From NCBI RefSeq assembly GCF_004959855.1, contig NZ_SPNT01000001.1, positions 682,001-746,000 of the forward strand: DNA of 64,000 bases, read 5' to 3'. The stretch comes from Nitratireductor sp. XY-223 (lineage in GTDB: Bacteria; Pseudomonadota; Alphaproteobacteria; Rhizobiales; Rhizobiaceae). A model generated the notes under the pieces. The model did no database searches. It saw only the letters and a list, made by a program, of their open reading frames with translations, and had not been told where the DNA came from. Below, one piece after another: positions 36,138 through 45,575 of the stretch. A program made the translations under genes and the position numbers. Numbering within the stretch: the first letter of the stretch is position 1; every line of letters begins with the position of its first letter.

Positions 36138-36956
36138 TCAGAAAATACTCCAGAAGAAGCGCCCCGCCACGATCAGCATGAAAATGCCGAATGCCGTTTC
36201 CAGCTGCCGGCTCTTGAGACCGTGGGCCGCCGCGGCGCCCAAAGGTGCCATCAGAAGGGTGATCGGGATCGTCAGGACGACGGCGATCCAGTTGACATAG
36301 CCGGTTGAATAGATCGGCAGATCCGGGTTGCCCCATCCGGCCCACAGGTAACCGATCAGGCCCGGCCAGGAGATCAGGATGCCGACGCCGGAGGAGGTTG
36401 CGACCGCCTGGTGCACCGACCGGCCATACGTCGTCATGAACGTATTGTTCAGGACGCCGCCGCCGACACCCATGAGCGCGGAGAACAGGCCGATGAGGAA
36501 GCCGCACAGGGCGCGCAGCGGGTTCTTCGGAAGATCGTCGCCGAGGCGCCAGCTCTCCCTGTTGAAGATCATGCGGACGCCGACCAGGACCGCCACAACG
36601 GCGAACACGATGCGAAGGACGGAGCCGGACACCCAGGCGGCAATGATCGAAGCGGCGATGACCCCCAGCGGAACTGGAAAGAGCCAGCTTTTCAGCAGGT
36701 TCATATCCGGCGCCTTGCGCTTATAGTGGGCGCGGAACGAGCTTATCGAAGTGGGGACGATGACCGCGAGGGAGGTGCCGACGGAAAGGTGCATGCGCAC
36801 TGAATCCGGCGTGTCGAGCAGCGTGAAGGCCTGGTAGAGAACCGGCACGAGGATGGCGCCTCCGCCGATGCCGAACAGGCCGGCCAGAAAACCGGCGACG
36901 GCGCCGGCGACGGCGAGCACAGAGACAAACCACAACAGCTCTTGCAAGGGAACCAT
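36138..36956 (-). CDS. TauE/SafE-family anion exporter
   Basis: 272-residue, eight-helix permease of the TauE/SafE (DUF81) family, linked in relatives to sulfite, sulfoacetate or other C-S/organic anion export. The N-terminal half has AGFLAGLFGIGGGAILVPVLY and the C-terminal half LIGLFSALMGVGGGVLNNTF, the repeated glycine-rich motif. It is convergent with the retropepsin gene. A role with the HpsN-like operon 26 kb away is possible but unsupported. Confidence 0.88.
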   Translation of the reverse strand: MVPLQELLWFVSVLAVAGAVAGFLAGLFGIGGGAILVPVLYQAFTLLDTPDSVRMHLSVGTSLAVIVPTSISSFRAHYKRKAPDMNLLKSWLFPVPLGVIAASIIAAWVSGSVLRIVFAVVAVLVGVRMIFNRESWRLGDDLPKNPLRALCGFLIGLFSALMGVGGGVLNNTFMTTYGRSVHQAVATSSGVGILISWPGLIGYLWAGWGNPDLPIYSTGYVNWIAVVLTIPITLLMAPLGAAAAHGLKSRQLETAFGIFMLIVAGRFFWSIF

Positions 36957-37009
36957 AAATCACTCCTGACCGGCAGCCCGTGTGTCATGCCGGACGGAGC
37001 GCTGTCAAG

Positions 37010-38575
37010 CTAGGCGAAGGATCGGCGCTTCGTCTTGTCGGGGTCGGGCGTTTCGATGCTCGGCGCGTCCATCAGCACGCGGTCGCGCGGCAAAATGGCC
37101 GTCGCCTCGGTGCCTTCGCGCAGTTTGGATCTGAGGACGAATTCACCGCCATGTTCGGCGAGGATGGCCTGGACGATCGGCAGGCCTAGGCCGGTTCCCT
37201 GTTCGGCGCTCTTGATCGCGATCGAGCCCTGACCGAAGGCGGAGAGCACAACCGGAATCTCCTCCTCGGGAATGCCCGGGCCGTTGTCCTTGATAGAGAC
37301 ATACTGGCCGCCTCCGGCTGTCCAACCGACCTTCAGCGTAACGGTTCCCTTCGGCGGCGTGAATTTCACGGCATTCGACAGCAGGTTGAGAATGACCTGG
37401 CGCATGGAACGTTCGTCGGCCCACACAAGCGGCAGCACGCGCTCGAACTGGGACGCGATGGTGATGTTCCTGTTCTTTGCCTTCAACTCGACCATGGCGA
37501 TGCAGTCTTCGGCAATGTTGCGCATGCTGACCGGTTCCTCATTGAGCGAGTACCGTCCCGCCTCGATGCGCGACAGATCGAGGATTTCGTTGATCAGACG
37601 CAGCAGATGGTCTCCCGACCGGTGGATGTCGGCGACATATTCCTGATAGGTCTCGTTCTCGAGCGGGCCGAGGACCTCGTTTTTCATCACCTCCGAAAAG
37701 CCCAGGATCGCATTGAGCGGCGTGCGCAGTTCATGGCTCATCGAGGCCAGAAAGCGCGATTTCGCGAGATTCGCCTCTTCGGCGCGGCGGCGCGCCTCGT
37801 CCGATGTCGAGTTGGCCAGTTCGAGCTCGGCGATCAGCCAGTCCTTCTCCGCCTGAACGGCCAGCATGCTCAGGTTGGCGTTGTAGAGGCGGCCGGAAAC
37901 GAAAATGAAAAAGACCAGCGTTCCGAGCAGCATGGCAAGGATCGAAATCTGGAACGGGCTGTTGGGTGGCGAGCCGGCCAGGTAGAACATGAGGATCGGC
38001 GTCGAGAACACCAGCAGCGGCAGCCGCTGAAGCGTGAAACTCGACATCGCCGTCACCGCCATGGCAATCAGCAGGGCGATGCCCTTGAAAAACGCAAAGT
38101 CGAGCCCGGTGCACTCCACGCAGGGCTGGAGCGCGAAGATCGCCCATCCAAGCCCGGTCAGCGCGTGGGTCGCGGTGAACTGGAGTTCCAGGCGGCGCGC
38201 ATATTCCGCGGTCAGTTCCTGGCGGGACGCGTGCCGGGCGAGAACGGCCTGAAGCGCGTATCCAAACAGCGCCGCCACCGTCCAGGTCAGGACATTCTGT
38301 CCGTGAAAAAAGGCAATGCAGATTCCGGCGGTCAGCAAAACAAGCACAGGCATGGCGGCTGCGCCCTGCACGGCCGAGCTGATATACATCGCCATGAGCT
38401 CGCGGTCGTACTGCGCGCCGCGCTTCCCATCGGACTGCAGGCGGTCGCGCGTGGCCTTGACCGCTCTCGTCATTTCGGGGTTGCGGAGGATGCGCGACCG
38501 GTCGACGATGTTTTTGTCTGCGCTTTGGTTTACCGAACTCATACCACTAGAAACATTTACCGATGGTTTGGACAT
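37010..38575 (-). CDS. Membrane sensor histidine kinase
   Basis: About 521 residues. Cytoplasmic N-terminus of about 70 residues, six likely membrane segments (75-92, 95-113, 136-150, 160-178, 185-200, 208-228), a coiled stretch (235-270), then the dimerisation domain with phospho-acceptor His281 in SMSHELRTPLNAILGFSEV. The ATPase domain has NLLSNAVKF (N box), DNGPGIPEEE (G1), and GTGLGLPIVQ (G2). No PAS or HAMP domain is seen and no response regulator adjoins. The layout recalls DivJ/PleC/PdhS-type kinases of alphaproteobacterial cell-cycle control, but that is only a suggestion. ATG 38575 and 38542 are both possible; neither has a good ribosome site. Confidence 0.88.
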   Translation of the reverse strand: MSKPSVNVSSGMSSVNQSADKNIVDRSRILRNPEMTRAVKATRDRLQSDGKRGAQYDRELMAMYISSAVQGAAAMPVLVLLTAGICIAFFHGQNVLTWTVAALFGYALQAVLARHASRQELTAEYARRLELQFTATHALTGLGWAIFALQPCVECTGLDFAFFKGIALLIAMAVTAMSSFTLQRLPLLVFSTPILMFYLAGSPPNSPFQISILAMLLGTLVFFIFVSGRLYNANLSMLAVQAEKDWLIAELELANSTSDEARRRAEEANLAKSRFLASMSHELRTPLNAILGFSEVMKNEVLGPLENETYQEYVADIHRSGDHLLRLINEILDLSRIEAGRYSLNEEPVSMRNIAEDCIAMVELKAKNRNITIASQFERVLPLVWADERSMRQVILNLLSNAVKFTPPKGTVTLKVGWTAGGGQYVSIKDNGPGIPEEEIPVVLSAFGQGSIAIKSAEQGTGLGLPIVQAILAEHGGEFVLRSKLREGTEATAILPRDRVLMDAPSIETPDPDKTKRRSFA

Positions 38576-38688
38576 TAGGCGCGAATGATTAAAAAGAACC
38601 TTCCAACCGCATACTGAAAGATTACTTAACGAAAGAAATCTGCCTTCGACGAAGTCCGGTGCAAAACCGCAGAAAACAGGAGAAAACA

Positions 38689-39300
38689 ATGCTGCTTTAC
38701 GATGGAGGACGGGCGCCCAATCCACGCCGGGTGCGTATTTTTCTGGCGGAAAAGGGAATTGAAGTCCCGATGAAATCCATCGATATGACAGCGCTCGGCC
38801 ACCGTTCGGAGGAAATCACGGCGCTCAACCCGTTGCAGCGCCTTCCCGTGCTTGTGCTCGATGACGGTACCGTATTGACCGAAACCGTCGCCATTTGCCG
38901 CTATTTCGAGGAACTCTACCCGGAGCCGCCGCTGATGGGTGTCGATGCGCTCGACAAGGCCACGGTCGAAATGTGGAACCGCCGCGCCGAACTCAATTTT
39001 TCCTATTTCGTCGCGCAGGCCTTCCGGCACACCCATCCGGCCATGGTGGAGTGGGAGGTGCCGCAAATTAAAGAATTTGGTGAAGCAAACCGGCCCAAAG
39101 CGCTGAAAGCAATGGAGTTTCTTGATGAAGAACTGAAATCGCGCGAATTCATTGCCGGCGACCGGTACACGATTGCCGATATCACGGCGATGATGGGGGT
39201 GGACATGCTGAAACCGGCGCGCATCGAGCGGCCGGTGCACCTGAAGAACCTCATGCGCTGGTATGAGGCGGTGTCGTTGCGGCCCAGCGCATCGGCCTGA
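38689..39300 (+). CDS. Glutathione S-transferase family protein
   Basis: 203 residues: an N-terminal thioredoxin-like GSH domain (1-78, YDGGRAPNPRRVRIFLAEKG, LPVLVLDDGTVLTETVAI with the Thr-Glu before GSH) and an alpha-helical C-terminal domain (90-200, AGDRYTIADITAMMGVD the N-capping box region). It resembles beta/theta-type bacterial GSTs used in detoxification. ATG 38689 follows AGGAG by six bases. The next gene is 16 bases downstream. Confidence 0.9.
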   Translation: MLLYDGGRAPNPRRVRIFLAEKGIEVPMKSIDMTALGHRSEEITALNPLQRLPVLVLDDGTVLTETVAICRYFEELYPEPPLMGVDALDKATVEMWNRRAELNFSYFVAQAFRHTHPAMVEWEVPQIKEFGEANRPKALKAMEFLDEELKSREFIAGDRYTIADITAMMGVDMLKPARIERPVHLKNLMRWYEAVSLRPSASA

Positions 39301-39316
39301 GCGGCGGAGGCCGGCG

Positions 39317-39934
39317 ATGATCCTTGACGGTTTGCTGCGCGACATCGGCAAGTGCCGGATCTGCCGTGATACGCCGGAATACGGCAAGGCCCTGCCGCAT
39401 GAACCAAGGCCGGTCATTGCTGCTTCACCGTCGGCGCGGCTCCTGATCGCCGGCCAGGCACCGGGAACGCGCGTACACGCGAGCGGCATTCCATTCACCG
39501 ACCCGTCCGGCGACCGGCTTCGCGACTGGATGGGGATCGACCGGGACACATTCTACGACAAGCGACGCATCGCCATCGTTCCCATGGGCTTCTGCTTCCC
39601 CGGCCTCGATGCCAAGGGCAGCGATCTGCCGCCCCGGCGCGAGTGCCGTGAAACCTGGCATGACCGCGTTGTCGGCGCGCTTCCCGAAATCCGGCTGGCA
39701 CTGGTGATCGGCCAGTACGCACATGCCTACCACCTGGGAACTTATCGAGAGAAATCCCTGACGCGGACCGTTGAAAACTGGCGCCATATCCGCGACCAGG
39801 CGCGTCCATACCGCGTCTACGCACTGCCGCATCCCTCCTGGCGCAACAATGCCTGGCTCAAAAAGAATCCGTGGTTCGAACGCGAACTTTTACCGGAACT
39901 GCGCGGCGACGTCGCCGAGACGTTGCGAACATAG
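39317..39934 (+). CDS. Uracil-DNA-glycosylase superfamily protein
   Basis: 205-residue protein of the uracil-DNA glycosylase fold. The first catalytic motif is LIAGQAPGTRVHASGIPF (about 44-61), then SGDRLRDWMG; the last motif is ALPHPSWRN, matching the His-Pro-Ser loop of the superfamily. Cys13 and Cys16 (CRIC) plus two later Cys (GFCF, ECRE) recall the cluster-binding Cys of families 4 and 5, so an Fe-S cluster is possible. The motif-A residue that activates water is not obvious, so activity on uracil is unproven. ATG 39317 follows GGCCGG and the gene is likely co-transcribed with the GST. Confidence 0.83.
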   Translation: MILDGLLRDIGKCRICRDTPEYGKALPHEPRPVIAASPSARLLIAGQAPGTRVHASGIPFTDPSGDRLRDWMGIDRDTFYDKRRIAIVPMGFCFPGLDAKGSDLPPRRECRETWHDRVVGALPEIRLALVIGQYAHAYHLGTYREKSLTRTVENWRHIRDQARPYRVYALPHPSWRNNAWLKKNPWFERELLPELRGDVAETLRT

Positions 39935-40126
39935 CTGCCGCCAATACGACGCCTTCTAACTTTTTTTAGAAATAAATTTCGTGAATTTACGTTCAGGGGA
40001 TTGAAATTCCGAAAATTCATGCGATTTAGAGACAACACGAAAAGCCCGTACTGAGTGCGGATGCATTGGCTGCTATGCCAGCCGGCCACTGCATGGAACG
40101 CACGGCGCGCAACGAGGAGAACCGGG

Positions 40127-40618
40127 ATGGACCGGCTTGATCGAAAAATACTGCGGCTTCTTCAGGAAGATTCGACCCTTGCGGTGGCGGATGTCGCCAA
40201 AAAGGTCGGACTGTCGACCACGCCGTGCTGGCGGCGCATTCAAAAGCTGGAGGAAGAGGGCGTGATCCGCCGCCGGGTGGCGCTGCTCGATCAGTCGAAG
40301 ATCAATGCCAGCGTAACGGTGTTCGTGGCGATCCGCACGAACTCGCATTCGCATGAATGGCTGATGCGCTTTTCCGAGGTTATCACCCAGTTCCCCGAGG
40401 TTGTCGAGTTCTACAGGATGAGCGGCGAAGTGGACTACCTGCTTCGCGTGGTGGTTCCGGACATCGCGGCCTATGACGCCTTCTACCAGCGGCTGATCAA
40501 GAAGATCGAGATCCGGGACGTTTCCTCGTCCTTCGCGATGGAGCAGATCAAATACACGACGGAATTGCCGCTCGACTACTTGGTGCTTGACGGCAGCCGC
40601 ACGTCGGAGCCGGCCTAG
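40127..40618 (+). CDS. Lrp/AsnC-family transcriptional regulator
   Basis: 163 residues: N-terminal winged helix (LDRKILRLLQEDSTLAVADVA with recognition part GLSTTPCWRRIQKLEEEGVI) and C-terminal RAM ligand domain (VTVFVAIRTNS, FYRMSGEVDYLLRVVVPD). The motif order is that of Lrp, which senses amino acids. ATG 40127 follows GAGGAG by six bases. It stands alone: the 190 bases upstream hold A/T-rich tracts (TTCTAAC-T7-AGAA at 39954-39972) that could include its own operator, and downstream genes run the other way. Target genes unknown. Confidence 0.92.
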   Translation: MDRLDRKILRLLQEDSTLAVADVAKKVGLSTTPCWRRIQKLEEEGVIRRRVALLDQSKINASVTVFVAIRTNSHSHEWLMRFSEVITQFPEVVEFYRMSGEVDYLLRVVVPDIAAYDAFYQRLIKKIEIRDVSSSFAMEQIKYTTELPLDYLVLDGSRTSEPA

Positions 40619-40636
40619 GCCGGACCATGCTCGATT

Positions 40637-41359
40637 CTAACCGGATTTCGCCGCAAGTCGTTCGAGCGTCTTTGCGGCGGTCAGCTCCCTGACCGCGTCC
40701 TTGCCGACCCAGCGCGCCGTCCGGTCCTCGCTGGCCGCGAGCTTTTCCGCCAGCGCCAGGGCCGGCCCGTGCAGCCTCAACGAACGTTTGCCGATCTGGC
40801 GCAGCGCCCAGTTGACGGCCTTTTTGACAAAGTTCCGCTGATCCGTGGCGTGACGCTCGATGAGCGGCAGCCAGGCCATCATGACATCGTCCGGCTGCTT
40901 CTTGAGGTGTACGGCACCCCAGGCCATGGTTGCGAACCCGGCGCGCCTGACGAATTCGCGGTCGTCGGCGACAAAGGGCGCGATGATGTCGTCATGCAGC
41001 CCGGCCTCCACGAACAGCGCCGCCGCATGATCGACAACCTCCCAGGAATTGAATTCCGCGGCCCAGCTCCAGGCCTGTTCCGCCGTGACCCTGGCGGGCT
41101 CGTCGGTGAAACAGGCCAGCAGCCGCGCTTCGCGGATGCCGCAATCCCAGAGGGCAAGCGCCCGGTCGTGATCCCGCTGGATCTTGCGGGCGAGGGGGCG
41201 CAGCTCCGAGTTGCGTATCCCGAGGGCATGGCCGGTGTCGATCCCGTAGCGGGCCATTCCGGAGATATCGTCAGGCGATGCGTGGGCGCGGAGCCAGCCG
41301 AGGACATCGTCGCAGCTCCAGCCGGGAGCGGGCTCGCCTCGGGTCAAGTCAGCGCTCAA
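40637..41359 (-). CDS. AlkD-like DNA alkylation repair protein
   Basis: 240-residue all-helical HEAT-repeat-type DNA glycosylase-like protein. It shows GIDTGHALGIRNSELRPLARKI and DRALALWDCGIREARLLACF, which match the AlkD (DNA alkylation repair enzyme) family that removes alkylated bases without base flipping. The likely start is TTG 41359, 11 bases inside the end of the upstream dehydrogenase gene (41349-42218), so translation is probably coupled. Length fits the family (about 230). Confidence 0.87.
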   Translation of the reverse strand: MSADLTRGEPAPGWSCDDVLGWLRAHASPDDISGMARYGIDTGHALGIRNSELRPLARKIQRDHDRALALWDCGIREARLLACFTDEPARVTAEQAWSWAAEFNSWEVVDHAAALFVEAGLHDDIIAPFVADDREFVRRAGFATMAWGAVHLKKQPDDVMMAWLPLIERHATDQRNFVKKAVNWALRQIGKRSLRLHGPALALAEKLAASEDRTARWVGKDAVRELTAAKTLERLAAKSG

Positions 41360-42218
41360 GCCGCGCCAGCAGCGAAGATGTGTCCCATCGGCTGCCGCCC
41401 ATCTTCTGGACGTCGCGGTAGAACTGGTCGACCAGCGCCGTCACCGGCAGGCTGGCGCCGTTGTTGCGCGCTTCCCCGAGGACGATGGCCAGGTCCTTGC
41501 GCATCCAATCGACAGCGAAGCCGTGTTCATAGTGCCCCTCATTCATCGTCTTGTAACGGTTTTCCATTTGCCACGAGCCGGCAGCGCCCTTGGATATGAC
41601 GTCGATGACCTTTTCGATGTCGAGACCGGCGGCCTTGCCGAAATGAATTGCTTCCGCCAGGCCCTGGACGAGGCCGGCGATGCAGATCTGGTTGACCATC
41701 TTGGTGAGTTGGCCGCTGCCGACATCGCCCATCAACCCGACCATTTTTGAGTAGCATTCGATGACCGGCCGCGCCCTTTCGAAGGTGTCGCTGTTGCCGC
41801 CGACCATCACCGTCAGCATGCCGTTCTGCGCCCCGGCCTCGCCGCCCGAGACGGGCGCATCCAGGAAGCCGAAGCCCTTTGCCTCTGCGGCTTCGCTCAG
41901 TTCACGGGCAACTTCCGCGGATGAAGTGGTGTTGTCGACGAAGATCGCGCCCGGCGCCGTGCCGTGGAAAGCCCCGTCCGGGCCGGTCGTCACGCTGCGC
42001 AGATCGTCGTCATTTCCGACACAGGCAAAGACAAACTCCGCCCCCTCGGCTGCCTCGCGGGGCGTTTTCGCCGATGTACCGCCGAACTCGGCCACCCATT
42101 TGTCCGCCTTTGCGGCGGTGCGGTTGTAAACGCGGACTTCGTGGCCGCCGCGGGTGCGCAGATGCCCGGCCATGTGATAGCCCATCACGCCCAGTCCGAT
42201 AAATGCTGCTGTTGCCAT
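41349..42218 (-). CDS. NAD-dependent beta-hydroxyacid dehydrogenase (3-hydroxyisobutyrate dehydrogenase-like)
   Basis: 289 residues. NAD-binding AFIGLGVMGYHMAGHL is at 5-20, the substrate-binding DAPVSGGEAGAQNGMLTVMVGG near 119, and the catalytic Lys in GSGQLTKMVNQI near 168, with DLAIVLGEARNNGASLP. This is the beta-hydroxyacid dehydrogenase family (3-hydroxyisobutyrate, tartronate semialdehyde, gamma-hydroxybutyrate). Which acid is used is not decided by sequence. ATG 42218 follows GAAGGGCG. Confidence 0.91.
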   Translation of the reverse strand: MATAAFIGLGVMGYHMAGHLRTRGGHEVRVYNRTAAKADKWVAEFGGTSAKTPREAAEGAEFVFACVGNDDDLRSVTTGPDGAFHGTAPGAIFVDNTTSSAEVARELSEAAEAKGFGFLDAPVSGGEAGAQNGMLTVMVGGNSDTFERARPVIECYSKMVGLMGDVGSGQLTKMVNQICIAGLVQGLAEAIHFGKAAGLDIEKVIDVISKGAAGSWQMENRYKTMNEGHYEHGFAVDWMRKDLAIVLGEARNNGASLPVTALVDQFYRDVQKMGGSRWDTSSLLARLER

Positions 42219-42282
42219 ATCATTCGCCCTTCTGCAAAGTGCTGCCCGATCATTCGATTGTTTTGCTGGAGGGAATAGATCA

Positions 42283-44748
42283 ATGCGGCGGATCATCAAA
42301 GCCCTTGTCCGTTTTATTTTTGTCGCCGTTCCGTTGCTCATCGTCGCCGCCGGCGCCGGTTTCATCTGGTTGGCGCGCTCGCTGCCGCCGGTTTCGGGCA
42401 CGCTGGCCGTTGCGCCGTTGTCCGATACCGTGACGATCGCCCGCGACCAGAACGGCGTTCCCCATATCAGCGGCGCCACCATGGACGATGTCTTTATGGG
42501 GCTTGGGTTCGCGCATGCGCAGGACCGGCTCTGGCAGATGGAGGTCGTGCGCATCGCGGCGCAGGGCCGGCTCTCCGAACTGTTCGGCGAAACGACTGTC
42601 GACAGCGACATCTGGCTGCGCAGCATGGGGCTCTACGAGGCATCGAAGGCGTCCTACGAACTGCTGTCCGACGACACCCGTGCGGCGGTCGATGCATACA
42701 GCGCAGGCATCAATGCATGGCTGTCGCGGGAGGGGCGCACATTTGCCTCCAAACTGCCGCCGGAATTCGTCATCCTGGGCCACACGCCCGAGCCCTGGGA
42801 GCCGGCGCACACCATCGCGGCACTCAAGATGATGTCCGTTACGCTCGCCAAGAACGCCGCCGACGAGGTGATGCGCCTGTCCTTCGCGCGGCTCGGGTAT
42901 TCGTCGCAGGACATTGCCGAACTTCTGCCGCTGTTGCCGAGCGACAATCCGCCGCCGCTGCCGGACCTCACCGCGCTGCTGGAGCTTTCCTCCGGTCCGT
43001 TGCAGATATCGGGAAAAGAGGAAGACCGCGATGCCCTTGTGGTGCCGCACCAGGACCGGACGCGAAAGGGCGCATCCAACAACTGGGTGATTTCCGGATC
43101 GCGTACTGAAAGCGGCCAGCCCATTTTGGCGAATGATCCCCATCTTTCGCTGTCGGCGCCGTCGATCTGGTACCTGGCGCATCTTCGGGTGGAGGCCGAT
43201 GACGGGGTCCGCAATTTCATCGGCGCGACCACGCCGGGCTCGCCGCTCGTGCTGCTCGGCCGCAGCGACACGCTCGCCTGGGGCCTGACCAACACCGGCT
43301 CGGACGTCCAGGATATCTTCATTGAAAAAGTCAATCCGGACAATGACGGCGAATACCTGACACCGGACGGCTGGCAGGCCTTCGGCAGCGCCGAGGAGAC
43401 AATCAAGATACGCGGCGGCAGCGACGAGCGCGTGTTTACCCGCCGGTGGACACGTCACGGGCCCGTCCTGCCGCCGACATACCTCGATATCGGGCAGTAT
43501 CTGCCGGACAATACGGTTGCTGCTCTTCAATGGGTCGCGCTGGCGCCGGACGACCTTACGATGAATGCCGGTCTGAAGGCCCTCGAAGCGTCGAGCGTCG
43601 AGCAATTCCAGGCGGCCATGTCCAGCTATGTTACACCCATGCAGTCCATGGTCATTGCGGACGCTTCGGGCAATATCGGGCTGATTGCGCCGGGCAGAGT
43701 TCCGATCCGCGATCCACTGAACGCCGTCATGGGGCGGGCGCCGGTGCCCGGCTGGGACGCCACTTATGACTGGAAGGGAACGATTCCGTTCTCGCGTTTG
43801 CCGCGGCAAAACAACCCGCCCATCGGGGCCATCGGAACCGCCAATACGAAGATCGTCGGCGCCGATTATCCGTACCTTCTTACGCTCGACTGGGAAGAAC
43901 CGTGGCGGCAGGAACGCGTGGACGAACTGATCGTCAACAACCGGACACCGCAGACTTTCGCCATGAGCCGCGATGCGCAGGCCGATGTCCGGTCTCTCGC
44001 TTTCGCCGATATCGGCCCAAAAATGCTGGCCCTGGTCGATGGACGCGACGATGTTGACGTCGCGGCCGTGGCGACACTCAAGGCATGGGACTTCGAGATG
44101 GTCCGTGACAGCGGCGCGCCGCTCATCTTCATGGCCTGGCTGCGCGAGAGCATGATCGGCATTTACAGCGACGACCTGGGACCGGCTTTCGATCGGTGGT
44201 TCGAGGCGCGGGGCAATGTGATGCTCAATCTGCTCGACGGCAAGACGCAGCGCGACTGGTGCGACGACGGCACGACGCCGGGCAAGGAAAGCTGCGGCGA
44301 CATCCTCGCAGCCAGCCTCGACCGCGCGGTTGCCGACCTGAAGGAACGTTACGGAGCGGACCGCGACAAATGGAACTGGGGGGCGGCGCACAAGTCGGCG
44401 GGCGCCCATTCGCCGTTTTCGGAGGTTCCCATGCTCAATTCGATATTCGACGTCCAGGTGGACAGCCCCGGCGGCCCGTTCACGCTCGACCGCGGCAAGA
44501 CGCGGCTTGCGGACCCGGATACGCCGTTCATCAATGCGAGCGGGTCCAGCTTCCGCGGCATTTACGATTTCGAGGATCTCGACAAGTCAACCTATATCCA
44601 GACGACCGGACAATCGGGAAACCCGTTCTCGCGGCACTACCGGGACTTCGCCGTTCCCTGGTCGGATGTGGAGGGCATCACGATACCGTCCGATCCGGCG
44701 CTTTATGAGCCGGATATCGTCGGAACCTGGCAGCTGACGCCCGGCTAG
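42283..44748 (+). CDS. Penicillin acylase-family Ntn hydrolase
   Basis: 821-residue precursor of an N-terminal-nucleophile amidase. A signal/anchor (residues 9-31) is followed by the alpha part with TIARDQNGVPHISG and GLGFAHAQDRLWQME. Ser265 in GASNNWVISGSRT is the expected autocatalytic cleavage site and nucleophile; SGQPILANDPHL follows. The C-terminal beta chain runs to the end. Members cleave acyl groups from beta-lactams or acyl-homoserine lactones and related amides; this subfamily's substrate is unknown. The gene diverges from the dehydrogenase at 42218. Its stop codon overlaps that of the convergent ABC permease (CTAG). Confidence 0.9.
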   Translation: MRRIIKALVRFIFVAVPLLIVAAGAGFIWLARSLPPVSGTLAVAPLSDTVTIARDQNGVPHISGATMDDVFMGLGFAHAQDRLWQMEVVRIAAQGRLSELFGETTVDSDIWLRSMGLYEASKASYELLSDDTRAAVDAYSAGINAWLSREGRTFASKLPPEFVILGHTPEPWEPAHTIAALKMMSVTLAKNAADEVMRLSFARLGYSSQDIAELLPLLPSDNPPPLPDLTALLELSSGPLQISGKEEDRDALVVPHQDRTRKGASNNWVISGSRTESGQPILANDPHLSLSAPSIWYLAHLRVEADDGVRNFIGATTPGSPLVLLGRSDTLAWGLTNTGSDVQDIFIEKVNPDNDGEYLTPDGWQAFGSAEETIKIRGGSDERVFTRRWTRHGPVLPPTYLDIGQYLPDNTVAALQWVALAPDDLTMNAGLKALEASSVEQFQAAMSSYVTPMQSMVIADASGNIGLIAPGRVPIRDPLNAVMGRAPVPGWDATYDWKGTIPFSRLPRQNNPPIGAIGTANTKIVGADYPYLLTLDWEEPWRQERVDELIVNNRTPQTFAMSRDAQADVRSLAFADIGPKMLALVDGRDDVDVAAVATLKAWDFEMVRDSGAPLIFMAWLRESMIGIYSDDLGPAFDRWFEARGNVMLNLLDGKTQRDWCDDGTTPGKESCGDILAASLDRAVADLKERYGADRDKWNWGAAHKSAGAHSPFSEVPMLNSIFDVQVDSPGGPFTLDRGKTRLADPDTPFINASGSSFRGIYDFEDLDKSTYIQTTGQSGNPFSRHYRDFAVPWSDVEGITIPSDPALYEPDIVGTWQLTPG

Positions 44749-45575
44749 CGCTTCAGGTGCCGTGTCAGGCGGTCCTCCAGCAGGTTCCACAAATTGCGCA
44801 GCGCCTCGACGATGATGAGGTAGAAGATCGCCGCCCAGATGTAGGTCTGGAAATCGAAGGTGCGCGAATAGGCGCGCCGTGTCTCGCCGAACAGGTCGAA
44901 CACCGTGATGATGGCGACGATGGCGGATCCCTTGACCATCAGGATGATCTCGTTGCCGTAGGGGCGCAGTGCCACGATCATCGCCTGCGGCAGGATGATC
45001 TTGCGATAGGTCTGCAGGCGCGTGAGGCCAAGCGCCTGCGCTCCCTCGAACTGGCCTTTCGGAACGCTCTGCAGGGCGCCGCGCAGGATCTCGGCCTGGT
45101 AGGCCGCCGTGTTCAGCGTGAAGGCAAGGATCGCGCAGTTCCAAGGATCGCGGAAAAAGCCCCACAGGCCGATCGCCTGCAATTGCGGCCGGAATTCGCC
45201 TAGGCCGTAGTAGATCAGGAACAGTTGCGCAATCAGCGGCGTTCCGCGGAAGAAATAGACATAGCAATAGGCGGGCACGGACGCCCATCTGCTGCTCGAC
45301 ATGCGGCCGGCGGTCACCGGTATCGAGACGAGGGCACCCAGCACGATGGAGATGCCGACGAGCGTAAGCGTCACCCAAAGGCCCGAGAAATAGCGCGGCG
45401 CATAGCGATCGATTTTTTCGGGATCCCATTCCGCAACGAGGAACAGGATGATGCCGACGCCGACCACGAGCCAAAGGGCCATGGCGGCGAGACCGGAAAC
45501 GCGGGCGGTCGACCAGGGCCGTGCCTGCAGCGGCGGCGGCGCCTGTGCCTCGATCATCTGTCTGGTGACGCTCAT
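44745..45575 (-). CDS. Polar amino acid ABC transporter permease (second subunit)
   Basis: 276-residue inner membrane permease of the HisM/ArtM family. A first membrane segment at about 25-48, then the HisMQ core with GTPLIAQLFLIYYGL, TLNTAAYQAEILRGAL and EGAQALGLTRLQTYRKIILPQA, the EAA loop that docks the ATPase. ATG 45575 overlaps the stop of the partner permease by four bases. No ATPase gene adjoins. The order is binding protein (47165), permease, permease, then the convergent acylase gene. Confidence 0.92.
   Translation of the reverse strand: MSVTRQMIEAQAPPPLQARPWSTARVSGLAAMALWLVVGVGIILFLVAEWDPEKIDRYAPRYFSGLWVTLTLVGISIVLGALVSIPVTAGRMSSSRWASVPAYCYVYFFRGTPLIAQLFLIYYGLGEFRPQLQAIGLWGFFRDPWNCAILAFTLNTAAYQAEILRGALQSVPKGQFEGAQALGLTRLQTYRKIILPQAMIVALRPYGNEIILMVKGSAIVAIITVFDLFGETRRAYSRTFDFQTYIWAAIFYLIIVEALRNLWNLLEDRLTRHLKR

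Noticed and set aside
40610-40623. CCGGCCTAGGCCGG palindrome at the end of the Lrp gene
   Set aside because: It includes the stop codon and its flanks, is short, has no loop or T-run, and such GC palindromes are common by chance here.
42280-44409. 709-codon minus-strand open frame
   Set aside because: Antisense shadow of the penicillin acylase-family gene, which has catalytic Ser265 context and complete length.
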